DNA of 64,000 nucleotides, taken from the NCBI RefSeq assembly GCF_013178945.1, contig NZ_JABFDM010000001.1, positions 558,001-622,000 of the forward strand. The letters are read 5' to 3'. Origin of the DNA: Bradyrhizobium aeschynomenes (GTDB lineage Bacteria; Pseudomonadota; Alphaproteobacteria; Rhizobiales; Xanthobacteraceae). Positions 53,620 to 63,836 of this stretch are shown in pieces; position 1 is the first letter of the stretch; every line of letters begins with the position of its first letter. Under the pieces are notes generated by a model. That model was given only the letters and a program-made list of their open reading frames with translations, was not told the DNA's origin and did no database searches. The position numbers and the translations under genes are program-made.

Positions 53620-54198
53620 TTGGGTTTCCTGTTGGGCTTCCTGTTGCGCATCCTCGATCGGCTCGAGGAGATCCTGATCGCATTCCTGATCGCGGCGGCG
53701 ACCTCGATCATCTTCGTGGCCGTGCTGCACCGCTATCTGGTCGGCGTGCCCTTGCTCTATCCCATCCTGTTCCCGATCGACCTGTCCTGGGCGCAGGAGC
53801 TGTGCATCTACATGTTCGTGTGGATGGCCAAGTTCGGCGCCGCCTATGGCGTGCGCACCGGCATCCATGTCGGCGTCGACGTCGTGGTGAACATGCTCCG
53901 GCCGTCGCTGCGCAAGGTGACGATCCTGTTCGGCCTGCTGTGCGGGGCGCTGTTCACCGCGATCATCGGCACGATGGGCGCCAAGTTCGTCTATGGCCTG
54001 TCGATGACCGACCAGGTGACGCCGGACATGGAGATCCCGAGCTGGCTGGTCTATCTGTGCATCCCGCTCGGCTCCTATCTGATGTGCTTCCGCTTCCTCC
54101 AGGTCGCCTGGCACTATCTCCGCCACGACGAGCTGCCGCATCACGATCACGCTTACGTCGAAGGTGTCGACCCGACGGCGACGGAGGTGCTGCGATGA
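53620..54198 (+). CDS. dctQ: TRAP transporter small permease (DctQ)
   Basis: 192 residues starting at TTG 53620 with GGAGGGGAC before it. Four helices: about 18-40, 55-75, 98-118 and 138-160. The DctQ signature WAQELCIYMFVWMAKFGAAYGVRTGIHVGVDV is present. Overlaps the start of the large permease by ATGA. The C-terminus is His-rich (HHDHAY). The 118-base gap after dctP has no separate gene. Confidence 0.93.
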   Translation: MGFLLGFLLRILDRLEEILIAFLIAAATSIIFVAVLHRYLVGVPLLYPILFPIDLSWAQELCIYMFVWMAKFGAAYGVRTGIHVGVDVVVNMLRPSLRKVTILFGLLCGALFTAIIGTMGAKFVYGLSMTDQVTPDMEIPSWLVYLCIPLGSYLMCFRFLQVAWHYLRHDELPHHDHAYVEGVDPTATEVLR

Positions 54199-55520
54199 GC
54201 AGCCTCCTGATCTTCAGCCTGCTCATCTTCCTGATGCTTACGGGCATGCCGATCTCGATCGCGCTCGGCCTCACCGTGCTGTCGTTCGTGTTCTTCATGA
54301 CCAATGTGCCGACCGAATCGGTCGCGCTGAAGCTGTTCACGGGCATCGACAATTTCGAGATCATGGCGATCCCGTTCTTCATTCTCGCCGGCAACTTCCT
54401 GACTCATGGCGGTGTCGCCCGGCGAATGATCAATTTTGCGACCTCGATGGTCGGGCATTGGTATGGCGGCCTGGGGCTTGCCGGCGTCGTGGCCTGCGCG
54501 CTGTTCGCCGCCGTGTCGGGCTCGTCGCCCGCCACCGTGATCGCGATCGGCTCGATCATGCTGCCCGCGATGGTGAAGCAGGGTTTTCCCAAACGGTTCG
54601 GCGCCGGAGTGATCACGACGTCGGGCGCTCTCGGCATCCTGATCCCACCGTCGATCGTGATGGTGGTGTATTCGGTCGCGACCGGCGGCAGCATCGCGCT
54701 CGATCCGGCCGGTCACCGCGTCTCCTCGGCCTCCGTCGGTCAGCTGTTCATAGCCGGCGTGATCCCCGGCATCATGCTGGCGACGTTGCTCGGCCTCACC
54801 ACCTTCTACCGCGCCTGGAAGAACGACTATCCGAGGCTGCCGCGGGCCAGCTGGGCCGAGCGCTTCACGGCTTTCCGCAAATGCATGTGGGGCCTGCTGC
54901 TGATCGTGATCGTGCTGGGAGGCATCTACACCGGCAAGTTCACGCCGACCGAGGCCGCCGCCGTCAGCGCCGTCTACGCCTTCGTCATCGCCGTGTTCGT
55001 CTATCGCGATATGTCGCTCAAGGACGTGCCGAAGGTGCTGCTCGGCTCGGCGAACATGAGCGCGATGATTCTCTACATCATCACCAATGCCGTGCTGTTC
55101 TCGTTCCTGATGGCCAACGAGAACATTCCCCAGCAGATCGCCAACTGGATGGCTGCGGCGGGCGTCAACTGGATCGTGTTCCTGCTGGTGGTCAACATCC
55201 TGCTGCTGCTCGCCGGCAACGTCATGGAGGCCACCTCGATCGTCTTGATCATGGCGCCGATCCTGTTCCCGGTGGCGGTCAAGCTCGGCATCCATCCGGT
55301 CCATCTGGGCATCCTGATGGTGGTCAACATGGAGGTCGGCATGTGCCATCCGCCCGTAGGCCTCAATCTCTATGTCGCCTCCGGCATCGCCAAGATGGGC
55401 ATCACCGAGCTGACCATTGCCGTCATGCCATGGCTGCTCACCATGCTGGGCTTCCTGGCACTCGTCACCTACGTACCGGAAATCTCGCTCTGGTTGCCGC
55501 GCATGCTGGGGATGCTTTGA
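54195..55520 (+). CDS. dctM: TRAP transporter large permease (DctM)
   Basis: 441 residues with about twelve helices. DctM-type signatures: GMPISIALGLTVLSFVF, IPFFILAGNFLTHGGVARRMINFA, AAVSGSSPATVIAIGSIMLPAMVKQGFPKRFGAGVITTSGALGILIPPSIVMVVY, and the mirrored second half ending GMCHPPVGLNLYVASGI. About 20 residues around position 175-185 (SIALDPAGHRVSSAS) form an extra loop seen in some DctM proteins. It pumps substrate with sodium in partnership with DctP and DctQ. Confidence 0.94.
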   Translation: MSSLLIFSLLIFLMLTGMPISIALGLTVLSFVFFMTNVPTESVALKLFTGIDNFEIMAIPFFILAGNFLTHGGVARRMINFATSMVGHWYGGLGLAGVVACALFAAVSGSSPATVIAIGSIMLPAMVKQGFPKRFGAGVITTSGALGILIPPSIVMVVYSVATGGSIALDPAGHRVSSASVGQLFIAGVIPGIMLATLLGLTTFYRAWKNDYPRLPRASWAERFTAFRKCMWGLLLIVIVLGGIYTGKFTPTEAAAVSAVYAFVIAVFVYRDMSLKDVPKVLLGSANMSAMILYIITNAVLFSFLMANENIPQQIANWMAAAGVNWIVFLLVVNILLLLAGNVMEATSIVLIMAPILFPVAVKLGIHPVHLGILMVVNMEVGMCHPPVGLNLYVASGIAKMGITELTIAVMPWLLTMLGFLALVTYVPEISLWLPRMLGML

Positions 55521-55669
55521 GGCGTAGCAATAAACTGAAACTGATTTGCAGAAACAGAAAGCGATTTGAAGCAATTACATCTTCGTAAGGTCGTACACTC
55601 TGTCCAAACTGTAAGTTGAAGGCCGGGTGCGGCGGGCTCATGCTGCACCGGCTTTCCAAGGAGGTTGGC

Positions 55670-56287
55670 ATGAGGAAGTTCACCATTGCCGCTGTCGCCG
55701 TGCTCGCCATTGCCGGCTCGACCGCGGTCTACGCTCAGCGCGGCTGGTTTCATGATCACATGCATCATGCGCGCATGAATCCGGAAGACCGTGCCGCGAT
55801 GCTCGATGCGCGCATCGCTGCCGTCCATGCTGGCCTGAAGCTATCGGCCGATCAGGAGAAGCTTTGGCCGCCGGTCGAGAGCGCCGTCCGCGATCTCGTC
55901 AAGCTGCGGTTCGACCGCGCCAACGCGCGGATGAAGGCGGCCGACGACGCGCAGGACAAGGACGTCGATCCGGTTGCGCTACTGCGTGACCACGCCGACA
56001 CCATGGCCGTGACGGCTGATGCGATGAAGAAGGTCGCTGACGCAGCCGACCCGCTCTACAAGACCCTCGACGAGGGCCAGAAGCGCCGGCTCTCGGCGTT
56101 GACGCGGCCCATGGGACGCATGATGGGCCCTGACGGTCCGCGCCACCATCGCTGGATGGAGCGCGGCGAGGGCGGGCCCGGGGATGGTCCGCGCTTCGGC
56201 GAGCATCGCTTCGGTCCGGGACCGATGGGTCACCCGATGGACCGCATGGGCTGGTCCGATGAGGATCGAGAGTCCGGGCGGCTCTGA
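55670..56287 (+). CDS. Spy/CpxP-like periplasmic protein (LTxxQ motif)
   Basis: 205 residues from ATG 55670, with AAGGAGGTTGGC upstream. Signal peptide about 1-23 (AVLAIAGSTAVYAQ). Helical core with LSADQEKLWPPVESAVRDL and LDEGQKRRLSALTRPM, the LxxxQ-type repeats of periplasmic chaperones; the middle is helix-rich and Met/His-rich, and the tail is a His/Gly/Met-rich stretch. May bind metals or help folding; not proven. Ends 48 bases before a strong terminator. Confidence 0.85.
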   Translation: MRKFTIAAVAVLAIAGSTAVYAQRGWFHDHMHHARMNPEDRAAMLDARIAAVHAGLKLSADQEKLWPPVESAVRDLVKLRFDRANARMKAADDAQDKDVDPVALLRDHADTMAVTADAMKKVADAADPLYKTLDEGQKRRLSALTRPMGRMMGPDGPRHHRWMERGEGGPGDGPRFGEHRFGPGPMGHPMDRMGWSDEDRESGRL

Positions 56288-56334
56288 CGGCGGGGCGACG
56301 ATCCGCCTGATTCCGCTTCGAATTTCGCTTGGGG

Positions 56335-56361
56335 AAAGCCGCCGCCCGCCGGCGGTTTTTC
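56335..56361 (+). terminator. Rho-independent terminator
   Basis: Stem CCGCC (56339-56343) with GGCGG (56351-56355) and TTTTT at 56356, after the Spy-like gene and before tRNA-Lys. Confidence 0.75.
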
Positions 56362-56463
56362 TGCATCGAAATCGCCGAAAAATCGTCAGGGATCGCTGGA
56401 CATCCCGGAATCGCTTTGCTAAACGACCGGCTCTTGCGAAGGCTTTCTCCGGATGCAAGATCC

Positions 56464-56539
<76 letters not shown>

Positions 56540-56596
56540 AGCCTTTCAAGGACTTATGATAGAGTCGGCCAAGTCATTCCGACAAGCGGTCAGCGG

Positions 56597-57868
56597 CTAT
56601 TCCGACAAACCGGCTGCTTTTGTTCGCTCCTCCCGGCGCTTTTTTGACCCCGAGATCAGCTGTTTGCGGGTCCGCTTCGCATAGGTTGGCAGTTGTCGAC
56701 TCGACCTGTGTCGGCCTGCGGCACGCAACTCAGCGTCTGTCAGGTCGCTGTCTGCCCCTTCCGTGAAGCCGCCGTGGCGGAATGAGGTGAAGGACAATTC
56801 GCTTCGCAGAGACGCGGCTCTGATGATCTTTTTGACCACGGCCCGCAGATACCGCAGATCTCGCCGCTGGGTGATCCAGGGCACGAGCGCGCTCCCTCGG
56901 CGACTTTGGTGATCGCGCCGAAACATCAGGCCCGCCGCCATTCTCGATTTGATCTCATCGAGCTCGGCCATCAACTCGGGGAACAGCGTCTCGCCTGCGT
57001 CGTCGAACAGAGGCCACCAAGCCTCCTCCCCATTCTTGGGGTGGACGACCTTGACACTGTTCGGACGCTCCTTTGGCCGGTAGTGGGAAATCTCGAACGC
57101 GCCGAAGACGTGCTCCTCGCGTTGCAGCCATTCCCAGCTGAGAAGAGCGGCGGTCGCAACCGAACGATAACCCATCTCGTTCGCCTTTCGACGAAAGGCG
57201 ACGAGTTCTTCCCATGTGGCGGTTGGCGTCTCTCGTGCTGCTTGGTTTGGCGCACGAGCTTTCAGGCCCATGCGAGAGAACGGGTTGATGGCTGGGACGT
57301 CCTTCTCCCTGGCGCGGTGGCCAACGAACCAGGCTCGCCGACAAGCGACCATGGCGGCGTTCGCAAAACGCCGACGTTCGCGATGAATGATATTGCCGTC
57401 CTTGTCTCTTTCTTCAACAACGAGCAGCTTTGCATAGACAGCGTCCACGAAGCCCTTCGTGAATTGACCGATCTGCTTTGAGCCCGCTCGAGTCCCATCC
57501 TTGAGCATATGGTTGGCGAAAAGCGACAAGCCTTGATCATAAAGTCGTTGGGTCTTGTGATCGATCTCTTTCCATTTCTGGTGCGACTTGAAGATGCTCA
57601 CCAGCCAATCAAACGTCCCTGGGACAAGCGAAGGCGGACCAAGGTCGGTCAGTCCTCGCGAGCGCCAGCTGTCGAATGCTGGAAGCAAGACCGTTTCGGC
57701 TCGCTCTACTGCAGCCGTGTAATCCTCGCCTAATGCCTCAGCTTTGATCTCGCAGCCCTGCTTGCGCGACCAGGTCGGTGGCTCGAAAAAGTAAGCCCAT
57801 CGCCCATTCTTCAACGGCTTGCGCCGGCAATAGCGCGGCAACTTCAACGTGGTGCGAGGTGGTTTCAT
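56597..57868 (-). CDS. Tyrosine-recombinase integrase
   Basis: 423 residues. Catalytic set: box I Arg in WEWLQREEHVFG, box II Arg364 in SFTSFRHGGFTEG, His387 in GRHRSSRQ, and Tyr396 in LPTYAKRTRKQL. N-terminal two-thirds are an Arg/Lys-rich DNA-binding part (core-binding domain around 95-215). Base composition is lower in GC than the core genome. The 3' end points at tRNA-Lys(CTT), the usual layout of an island integrase. Its start overlaps the stop of a small DNA-binding gene (ATGA), so they are one operon. No matching attR is seen before the window ends, so the island extends past 64 kb. Confidence 0.88.
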   Translation of the reverse strand: MKPPRTTLKLPRYCRRKPLKNGRWAYFFEPPTWSRKQGCEIKAEALGEDYTAAVERAETVLLPAFDSWRSRGLTDLGPPSLVPGTFDWLVSIFKSHQKWKEIDHKTQRLYDQGLSLFANHMLKDGTRAGSKQIGQFTKGFVDAVYAKLLVVEERDKDGNIIHRERRRFANAAMVACRRAWFVGHRAREKDVPAINPFSRMGLKARAPNQAARETPTATWEELVAFRRKANEMGYRSVATAALLSWEWLQREEHVFGAFEISHYRPKERPNSVKVVHPKNGEEAWWPLFDDAGETLFPELMAELDEIKSRMAAGLMFRRDHQSRRGSALVPWITQRRDLRYLRAVVKKIIRAASLRSELSFTSFRHGGFTEGADSDLTDAELRAAGRHRSSRQLPTYAKRTRKQLISGSKKRREERTKAAGLSE

Positions 57869-58146
57869 ACAAGGGATGCCAAGTCTTCTCGACTAGGCGA
57901 ATCGGAATCCGGCTTGATGAAATTGTCAATAGCTGTCTTTGACCAGATTGGCTCGCGAGCTCTTCCAGTGCCGTGGTAGCCCGTCGGACGAGGGGCTTCT
58001 CCTCGGAGCACAGCACGTGCGAGCTCTTTCGTGTCACCGTAGTCCAAGTACGCCGCCGTCATGTCCGCTCGCATGATAGCGGGCCAAACGGAGCCGGGCG
58101 GATACCGAGGCGGCAGGGGAGATCGTGCCGGCATGGCGATGCGCAT
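57865..58146 (-). CDS. Small excisionase-like DNA-binding protein
   Basis: 93 residues (or 70 from an inner ATG at 58074). After a Pro/Arg-rich head, the part AAYLDYGDTKELARAVLRGEAPRPTG with EPIWSKTAIDNFI looks like a helix-turn-helix plus wing, as in many phage and island excisionases. Overlaps the integrase start by four bases, supporting the role of a recombination directionality factor or repressor. Identification is by position and pattern, not by a named family. Confidence 0.7.
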   Translation of the reverse strand: MRIAMPARSPLPPRYPPGSVWPAIMRADMTAAYLDYGDTKELARAVLRGEAPRPTGYHGTGRAREPIWSKTAIDNFIKPDSDSPSREDLASLV

Positions 58147-58349
58147 TAATGGCGAAGAGAACGTCAGCAGAGCATCTCGCGATCATGGGCACATGAGCGG
58201 GACCGTTAAAGTCACGTCTGCCGGTGTCGAATTTTAGCGTAGGAAAGAGGAGGAATGCTGAAAGGGGCGAGCTCTAGGTCAGTGGGGGCTGGATCAAAAT
58301 AGCTGAGGCGTAAGCTGGTGCGAGACGACGCGATCCATTGCGGTCTCCC

Positions 58350-58784
58350 CTATGCCGAAACTACAACCAGGCCGTTATGAGCGGGAGGAGATCGGGCGGC
58401 TTCGTTGATTTCTCGGTGTTTTTGTTCGGTTTTGATCGCGTTCGTTACGGTTCGTTCGGTTGCATTGTTTCTGGTGCGAAACTGGTGCGGCTTACCGAAC
58501 CTACCTGCACGAAAAGATGGTCTCAGCTCCGGTGCCCCAACCGCCCGAACGAATTCAGGTCTGGAAACCTGCAACGTGAATTCAGCCAGGAATTGGCTAT
58601 TTTTCGTGCAAAACGAAAAATCAAAATGCTCGGGATCGCGTACGTACGAACCTCGGACATACAGAAGCGTCTGATCAGCAGCCCGGACGGAGCGGATGAT
58701 CTGCTTCTCGAACAAACGCGCCAGGTTGACCCCGTTCTGCAATGCGGATTGCTCGGTGCGTCCCCCTGTCTTCACGGATGTCAT
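58350..58784 (-). CDS. Doubtful hypothetical protein
   Basis: 144-residue open frame that overlaps a competing plus-strand frame. The reading [40 protein letters not shown] seems protein-like; no ribosome site is present at the first ATG. Could be a real gene of the island or a chance frame. Confidence 0.3.
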   Translation of the reverse strand: MTSVKTGGRTEQSALQNGVNLARLFEKQIIRSVRAADQTLLYVRGSYVRDPEHFDFSFCTKNSQFLAEFTLQVSRPEFVRAVGAPELRPSFRAGRFGKPHQFRTRNNATERTVTNAIKTEQKHREINEAARSPPAHNGLVVVSA

Positions 58785-58993
58785 GAACTAATCGCGCTCA
58801 TACCATCACGAGAACGGCAACCCCAGAAAGCGCAATGCCGTATTGGCCGACGCGACGTGCGAGACCGCCAAGCCTCCGCACGGCGCGCAGACATCGGGCA
58901 ATTAGTTCTGTGACAGCCGTCATGGCGCCATCATGAGCTGATTACATGAAACTGTCGCGGGAGGCTATATTCCGGTCATATCGGGTCGTGTTT

Positions 58994-59011
58994 AGGTGCC
59001 TTCCGGCACCT
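58994..59011. terminator. Hairpin downstream of the chemoreceptor gene
   Basis: Perfect 7-bp stem AGGTGCC/GGCACCT with TTCC loop. In the minus direction, 3' of the chemoreceptor gene; no clear T run follows, so weak as a terminator. Confidence 0.4.
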
Positions 59012-59144
59012 GATTGAGCCGCAGTTTCAAGGTGGAGCTGCCAGTTTCGGTAAGGCTGGCTCAAAGCCATCGTCTCGTATGACATAGAGGGAAAGGTGCC
59101 CAAGCAGCAAAGCTGTTGTTAGTTCATACGGGAGCGACGTTTGA

Positions 59145-60818
59145 TCAGCGCGCAGCGATCTTCGCGGCTTCCGCTGCAGCCCGCTGCATGCTGTTCGACA
59201 TCTCGGTCGTCACGGTGCTCTGCTCCTCGACGGCCGCTGCCGTCGAGGTGACGTATTCGCTGACGTTGTGGATCGCCTGCTTGATCTCGCCAAGCGCGAG
59301 CACGACCTCACCGGAGATGTTGTTGAGGCCTTCGATCTCCTTGCCGATCTTGTCGGTGGCGTGCTTGGCCTGGGTGGCGAGGTTCTTGACCTCGGACGCC
59401 ACCACGGCGAAGCCGCGCCCGGCCTCGCCGGCGCGGGCCGACTCGATCGTGGCGTTCAGGGCGAGCAGGTTGATCTGTCCGGTGATGTTGTCGATCAGGT
59501 CGAGGATTCCGCTCATCGCCTGGGTGGCGTTGGAGAGATTTTGCGCCTGGGTATCCGCCGCACCGACGCGATCGACCGCGCCCATCGCGGTCTCGCGCGA
59601 CTTGGTCATGGCTTCCGAGATCTCGCGCACGGAGGCGTTCAACTCCTCGGCGCCGGCCGCCACTGATTCCATCATGCCGCGGACGCGCTCATTGCCCATC
59701 CGGACGAGCACCTGCCGGGTGACGTCGGTGGCGTATTTGACGACCTTGAACGGCTTGCCGTTGAGGTCGAGGATCGGATTGTAGGAGGCCTGGATGTAGA
59801 CCTCGCGGCCCCCCTTGCCGATCCGCTTGTACTCGGCGGCCTGATATTCGCCGCGATTGAGCTTGGCCCAGAACTCGCGGTAGGCAGTGCTGTCGCGTTC
59901 GTCCGGAGGAACGAACAGGCTGTGGTGCTTGCCGCGGATCTCCTCGAGCGTGTAGCCCAGCGCCTTGAGGAAATTCTCGTTGGCAGTGATGACTGTGCCG
60001 TCCATGTTAAACTCGATCACGGCCTGCGATTTGCCGATCGCCGCCATCTGTCCGGCGAGATCGGCATTCCTCAGCTTCGTGGCCGTGACGTCGGTTGCAA
60101 ACTTGACGACGGCGATGGGCTTGCCGCTCTCGTTGAAGATCGGGTTGTAGGACGCCAGGATCCAGACCTCCTTGCCGTTCTTGCCGATGCGCTTGTACTC
60201 GGCCGCCTGATATTCGCCGCGGTTGAGCTTGGCCCAGAACTCGCGGTAGGCAGCGCTGTCGCGCTCCGCCGGCTCGACAAACATGCTGTGGTGGCGCCCT
60301 TGAACCTCGCGGAGCTCGTAGCCCAGCACGTGAAGAAAGTTCTCATTGGCGGAGACGATCGTGCCATCCATACCGAACTCGATGATCGCCTGCGAGCGGT
60401 CGAGCGCGGCGAGCTTGCCGGCGTCCTTCAGGCTTGCGATCTTCTTGGCGGTAATGTCGGTTGCGATCTTGACAACGATATGCGGCTTCCCGTTGCGGTC
60501 GAGCACCGGATTGTAGGACGCCTCGATCCAGACCTCATGGCCGTCCTTGGCGATGCGCTTGAACTCGGCCGCTTGGTATTCGCCCCGATTAAGTTTGGCC
60601 CAGAACTCGCGATAAGCAGGCGTGTCGCGCTGATCAGCCGGGACGAACATCGAATGGTGCTTGCCCTCGATGTCCTCGAGCCGGTAGCCCAGTGCATCAA
60701 GGAAATTCTTGTTGGCGGTCCGGATGGTGCCGTCCATGTCGAACTCGATCATCGCCGCGGAGCGGCCGATCGCGGCGAGCTTGGCGTCGGCGTCCGCGGT
60801 GGTCTTGCGTGCAAACAT
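59145..60818 (-). CDS. Cytoplasmic chemoreceptor with three PAS domains (MCP)
   Basis: About 557 residues from ATG 60818 (GAAAGG upstream; an earlier ATG at 60866 is possible). No membrane helices, so soluble. Three near-identical PAS units follow each other, about 122 residues apart, each with the pattern IEFxMDGTIxxANENFLxxLGY, [40 protein letters not shown] and VWIxASYNPxxxxxGKP, then KxATDVT. The C-terminal signalling domain has the MCP hairpin tip [33 protein letters not shown]. It would pass a signal, likely through heme or flavin in the PAS units, to CheA. No other chemotaxis gene is nearby. Confidence 0.9.
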   Translation of the reverse strand: MFARKTTADADAKLAAIGRSAAMIEFDMDGTIRTANKNFLDALGYRLEDIEGKHHSMFVPADQRDTPAYREFWAKLNRGEYQAAEFKRIAKDGHEVWIEASYNPVLDRNGKPHIVVKIATDITAKKIASLKDAGKLAALDRSQAIIEFGMDGTIVSANENFLHVLGYELREVQGRHHSMFVEPAERDSAAYREFWAKLNRGEYQAAEYKRIGKNGKEVWILASYNPIFNESGKPIAVVKFATDVTATKLRNADLAGQMAAIGKSQAVIEFNMDGTVITANENFLKALGYTLEEIRGKHHSLFVPPDERDSTAYREFWAKLNRGEYQAAEYKRIGKGGREVYIQASYNPILDLNGKPFKVVKYATDVTRQVLVRMGNERVRGMMESVAAGAEELNASVREISEAMTKSRETAMGAVDRVGAADTQAQNLSNATQAMSGILDLIDNITGQINLLALNATIESARAGEAGRGFAVVASEVKNLATQAKHATDKIGKEIEGLNNISGEVVLALGEIKQAIHNVSEYVTSTAAAVEEQSTVTTEMSNSMQRAAAEAAKIAAR

Positions 60819-61130
60819 CTTAGTGAGGCCTTTCAGTTTTAGCGCGACGGTATTGGAAGAGTGCATGTGCAAACGGAGCAGCCACGCAATGAAGGTGCGT
60901 CGGCTCCGTATAAATCCCGTGTGGTACGCCGCTCCCCCTGCGTCCGGCCCGACTGAGAACCTGTGGCGATCTCAGATAAAACGCCGCGATTGAGGTCCTG
61001 AATATCAAATGACATTTAACGTCGAGTTAGTCTTGCATGATCCAGTTCAGTAGTTAGCGTTGTTGGATGTGAGACATTTTGCGACCAGTAACTCCCCGAT
61101 GGCATCTTCGGGTGTCGAAAGGTCGACGCA

Positions 61131-61949
61131 ATGGCGCGCTCGGGACAGGCTCACAGGTGCCTTTCGTGCCCGATCGAAGGGCTCTGTGAGGCCATCATCC
61201 TCGTGGCGCGCACGGCAATGTCGCTGATCGAGCTGGGCTGGATCAACGCTTTTCGCGGTGGCGACTGGACAGCAGATCCCGCAATGCGAGAACTCGAGCC
61301 TGCCAGCACTGATTATGTGCAGCGGATGGGCCTTCGGCTATCGCATTCTTCCGGACGGCCGCGTCCCATCCTCAGGGTCGGTCTCCCGAACCAAGTATTG
61401 TCAACCGATGCGACCATCTCCGGACGTGAATTACCAAAAATGATACCCAGGCGGAGTCGCTCACTGACGTCCAGCTCTGCAGCTACTCGGCCCGCCATCT
61501 GCGCGACAAATGTCTGGCAGCCCCACCATTGATGTCGCTAGTACTGGATCTGCTGATGGAGGAGCTGCGCGAATCCTATGAGCTTCTTCGATGCTCGCGC
61601 CGCGAGTCGGCCCAGGGATGGATCGTCGACCTCGTTCTCGGAGTTATAAAGAAGCTGATTCGGGGGCTGACCAAAGGTGCGCTACCCGTTTCCGCTGCGT
61701 CAGCAGCACGTCGCCGATGCGGTCGGTTTAACCTCGGTCGATGTCAGGTGGGTGCTGACGCAACTACGCGCGAGTGGCCTGATGACCGCATCTATCGGCA
61801 CAGTGATGTTGCAGGATCTGCCAGCCTGCAAGCGCGCCGCAGCGCGCGATTGGGCGGTAGCGTATCGGCTCCCGATGGCTATCCCCGCTTCACCCGATCA
61901 CCTCAGGCTGGTGCTCTGCGGTGAATGTGCGCTCTCACCGACGAGGTGA
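61131..61949 (+). pseudogene. Decayed Crp/Fnr-family regulator
   Basis: Similarity to Crp/Fnr regulators continues across at least four frame changes. Frame A has CLSCPIEGLCEA near the N-terminus, frame B has LIMCSGWAFGYRILPDGR (effector barrel), then RPILRVGLPNQVLSTD, frame C has LTDVQLCSYSARHLRDKCLAAPPLMSLVLDLLMEELRESYELLR (dimer helix), and the last has YPFPLRQQHVADAVGLTSVDVRWVLTQLRASGL (HTH). Ancestral frame breaks show it is inactive. An IS66-type end lies directly after its stop. Confidence 0.78.
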
Positions 61950-62041
61950 TCGTAAACGGTACTCCGCGGCCCGGCGAAGTTAATCGTCAGGCTTGATCAA
62001 CATGTGCCAGTACGTCCGAGGCATGGCCTGCATCTCCAGCT

Positions 62042-63412
62042 TCAGCCGCTCGCTGTCGCGCGACAACGATTTCGCCCGCCGACAACACCTGACTCGAAGC
62101 CGATCCGGTCTCGGACGCGCCACGCTGGACCTGCACCATGTTCGCGCGCTCGGCCGTCGTTCAGGAAGCGTGTCACGCCATGCCAACGCGAGAGCGCATA
62201 GCGGATCGCCTCGGCAAGCGTGCTGCGGCCGGAGACCAGGCGGAGCTGGGCATCGAGCCAGACGTTCAGAGCATCGACGATCGGCTTGGAGAAGGTCCTG
62301 CGTTCGGCAAGACGGTAGTCAGGCAATTGGCCGCGGATGCGCGCCTCGATCGCATAGAGCTCGCCGATCCGGCGCGGGGCTTCTGTTGCCACGGGAGACG
62401 CGGTGGCTTCGGCCACATCGTAGAACTTGCGTCGCGAGTGGCTCCAACACGCCGCGAGCGTGATGCCCTCTTTGTCGGCCAATTGCTCGAAGCCAGCGTA
62501 TCCGTCGACATGCAGGATGCCCTTGAAGGCGGCAAGATGTGCGACTGGTCGCTCGGCCTTGCGGTCGGGTGCGAACAGGTAGATGGCGGCCGGAGGTTCG
62601 GGTCCGCCCCACGGCCGTTGCTCGCGCGCGTACACCCAAAGCCGTCCCGTCTTGGTTCGTCCGCGGCCAGGATCGAGTACCGGGATCGGCGTGTCATCGG
62701 CAAAGAGATGGTTGGAGGCGAACACGTTCTTGCACAGCCGTTCGTGCAAGGCCTCGAGCCACCAGCATGCGCCGCCAACTCAGCCCGCGAGCGTCGAGCG
62801 GCAGAGATCGACGCCGTGACGGTCGAAGATCTGAGACTGCCGATAGAGCGGAAGATGATCGCAGTATTTGCTGATCAGCACGTGCGAGAGCAGCGCCGGC
62901 GTCGCCAGACCGCCAGCGATCAATCGCTCTGGCGCGCCGGCTTGCACCACCTTGTTGCAGGCGCGGCAGGCGTATTTTGGTCTGTTTGTGCGCACGACGC
63001 GAAGCTGCGCCGGTACCCAATCCAGCATCTCTCTGACGCTCTCGCCGATCAGATGGAGAGTGCCGCCACAGCAGCCACAAACCCTGTCTTGCACGTCGAG
63101 CAGAACGTCCTCGCGTGGCAGATGATCGGGCAGCGGACGGCGTCGCGGCGAAGAGTTGGCTTCCGGTGTGACCTTCGGTTGCGCTTCTTCGACGCGGCCA
63201 ATGTCGCTGTCGAGATCCGCAAGACCGAGCGCAAGCTGATCGGGATCGATGCGCTCGGAGCTGCGGCCGAACTGCATCCGCTGCAGCTGTCTGATGATGG
63301 ATTTGAGCCGCTCGATCTCGGTGTCGCGATGGTCGATCGCAGCGGCAATGTCGCGCACCAGGCGGTGCAGAAGCTCAGGATCGGACGGGAGATTGGTGAG
63401 ATCGAGCTGCAT
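62042..63412 (-). pseudogene. tnpC: IS66 transposase TnpC, disrupted
   Basis: Reads as one frame with a TGA at 62782-62780. The surrounding sequence (CRSTLAG then VGGACWWLEALHERL) fits a TGG tryptophan codon changed to a stop in the family's ...STLA-W-VG... segment. N-terminal part has the leucine-zipper-like DLTNLPSDPELLHRLVRDI and the zinc-binding VCGCCGGTLHLIGE and YACRACNKVVQ; the C-terminal part has the DDE domain, ADDTPIPVLDPGRGRTKTGRLWVY and VDGYAGFEQLADKEGITLAACWSHSRRKFYD. Similarity to the family ends near 62150 and the last catalytic part is missing. So non-functional. Confidence 0.88.
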
Positions 63413-63461
63413 GTCCGATGGTACTCGAACCGGCTTCCTCGTAGAAGAATCGCAACTCAGT

Positions 63462-63836
63462 TCAGCACCGATTTTTGCAGATCATCCTGCAATCGCCGGT
63501 TTCCAGATGCGCTCTGGCGCGCGCCAGTCGATGCCTTCGATCAGCATCGCGAGCTGCGCCGGGGGTGAGCGTGATCGAGCCATTATAGCCCGCCATCACT
63601 GGCCATACGAAGCCGCCCTGGTCGATGCGTTTCGTGAACAGACAAAGCCCGTTTCCGTCCCAGAACAGGACCTTCAGGATCGATGCCTTCTTGCCGCGGA
63701 AGGCAAACAGATGGCCGGAGAACGGATCCTTCTTCAGCGTGTCCTGGACCAGCATTGCAAGCCCGTCCATGCCCTTGCGCATGTCGGTGTAGCCGAGCGC
63801 CAAGTGCACCTTCACGCCTGCAGGAACGAACATCAT
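63462..63836 (-). pseudogene. tnpB: IS66 accessory protein TnpB, frameshifted
   Basis: The first ~90 residues match TnpB: VPAGVKVHLALGYTDMRKGMDGLAMLVQDTL, GHLFAFRGKKASILKVLFWDGNGLCLFTKRI and QGGFVWPVMAGYNGSITLTP. At a five-base C run (63561-63565) one extra C shifts the frame. Without that C the sequence would read PAQLAMLIEGIDWRAPERIWKPAIAG and end at 63482, as expected for the family. With it the frame runs on to 63462. Overlaps tnpA by ATGA. Confidence 0.88.

Larger units (their letters stand above)
58147..59144. other. AT-rich stretch with one weak open frame
   Basis: Nearly 1 kb between the excisionase-like gene and the chemoreceptor. It is AT-richer than the chromosome. Besides the doubtful frame at 58350-58784 it shows a perfect 7-bp hairpin at 58994-59011. 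No other gene or operator is evident. Confidence 0.45.

Noticed and set aside
58338..58913. 191-residue plus-strand frame in the island gap
   Set aside because: Competes with the minus-strand frame and shows no domain or ribosome site.
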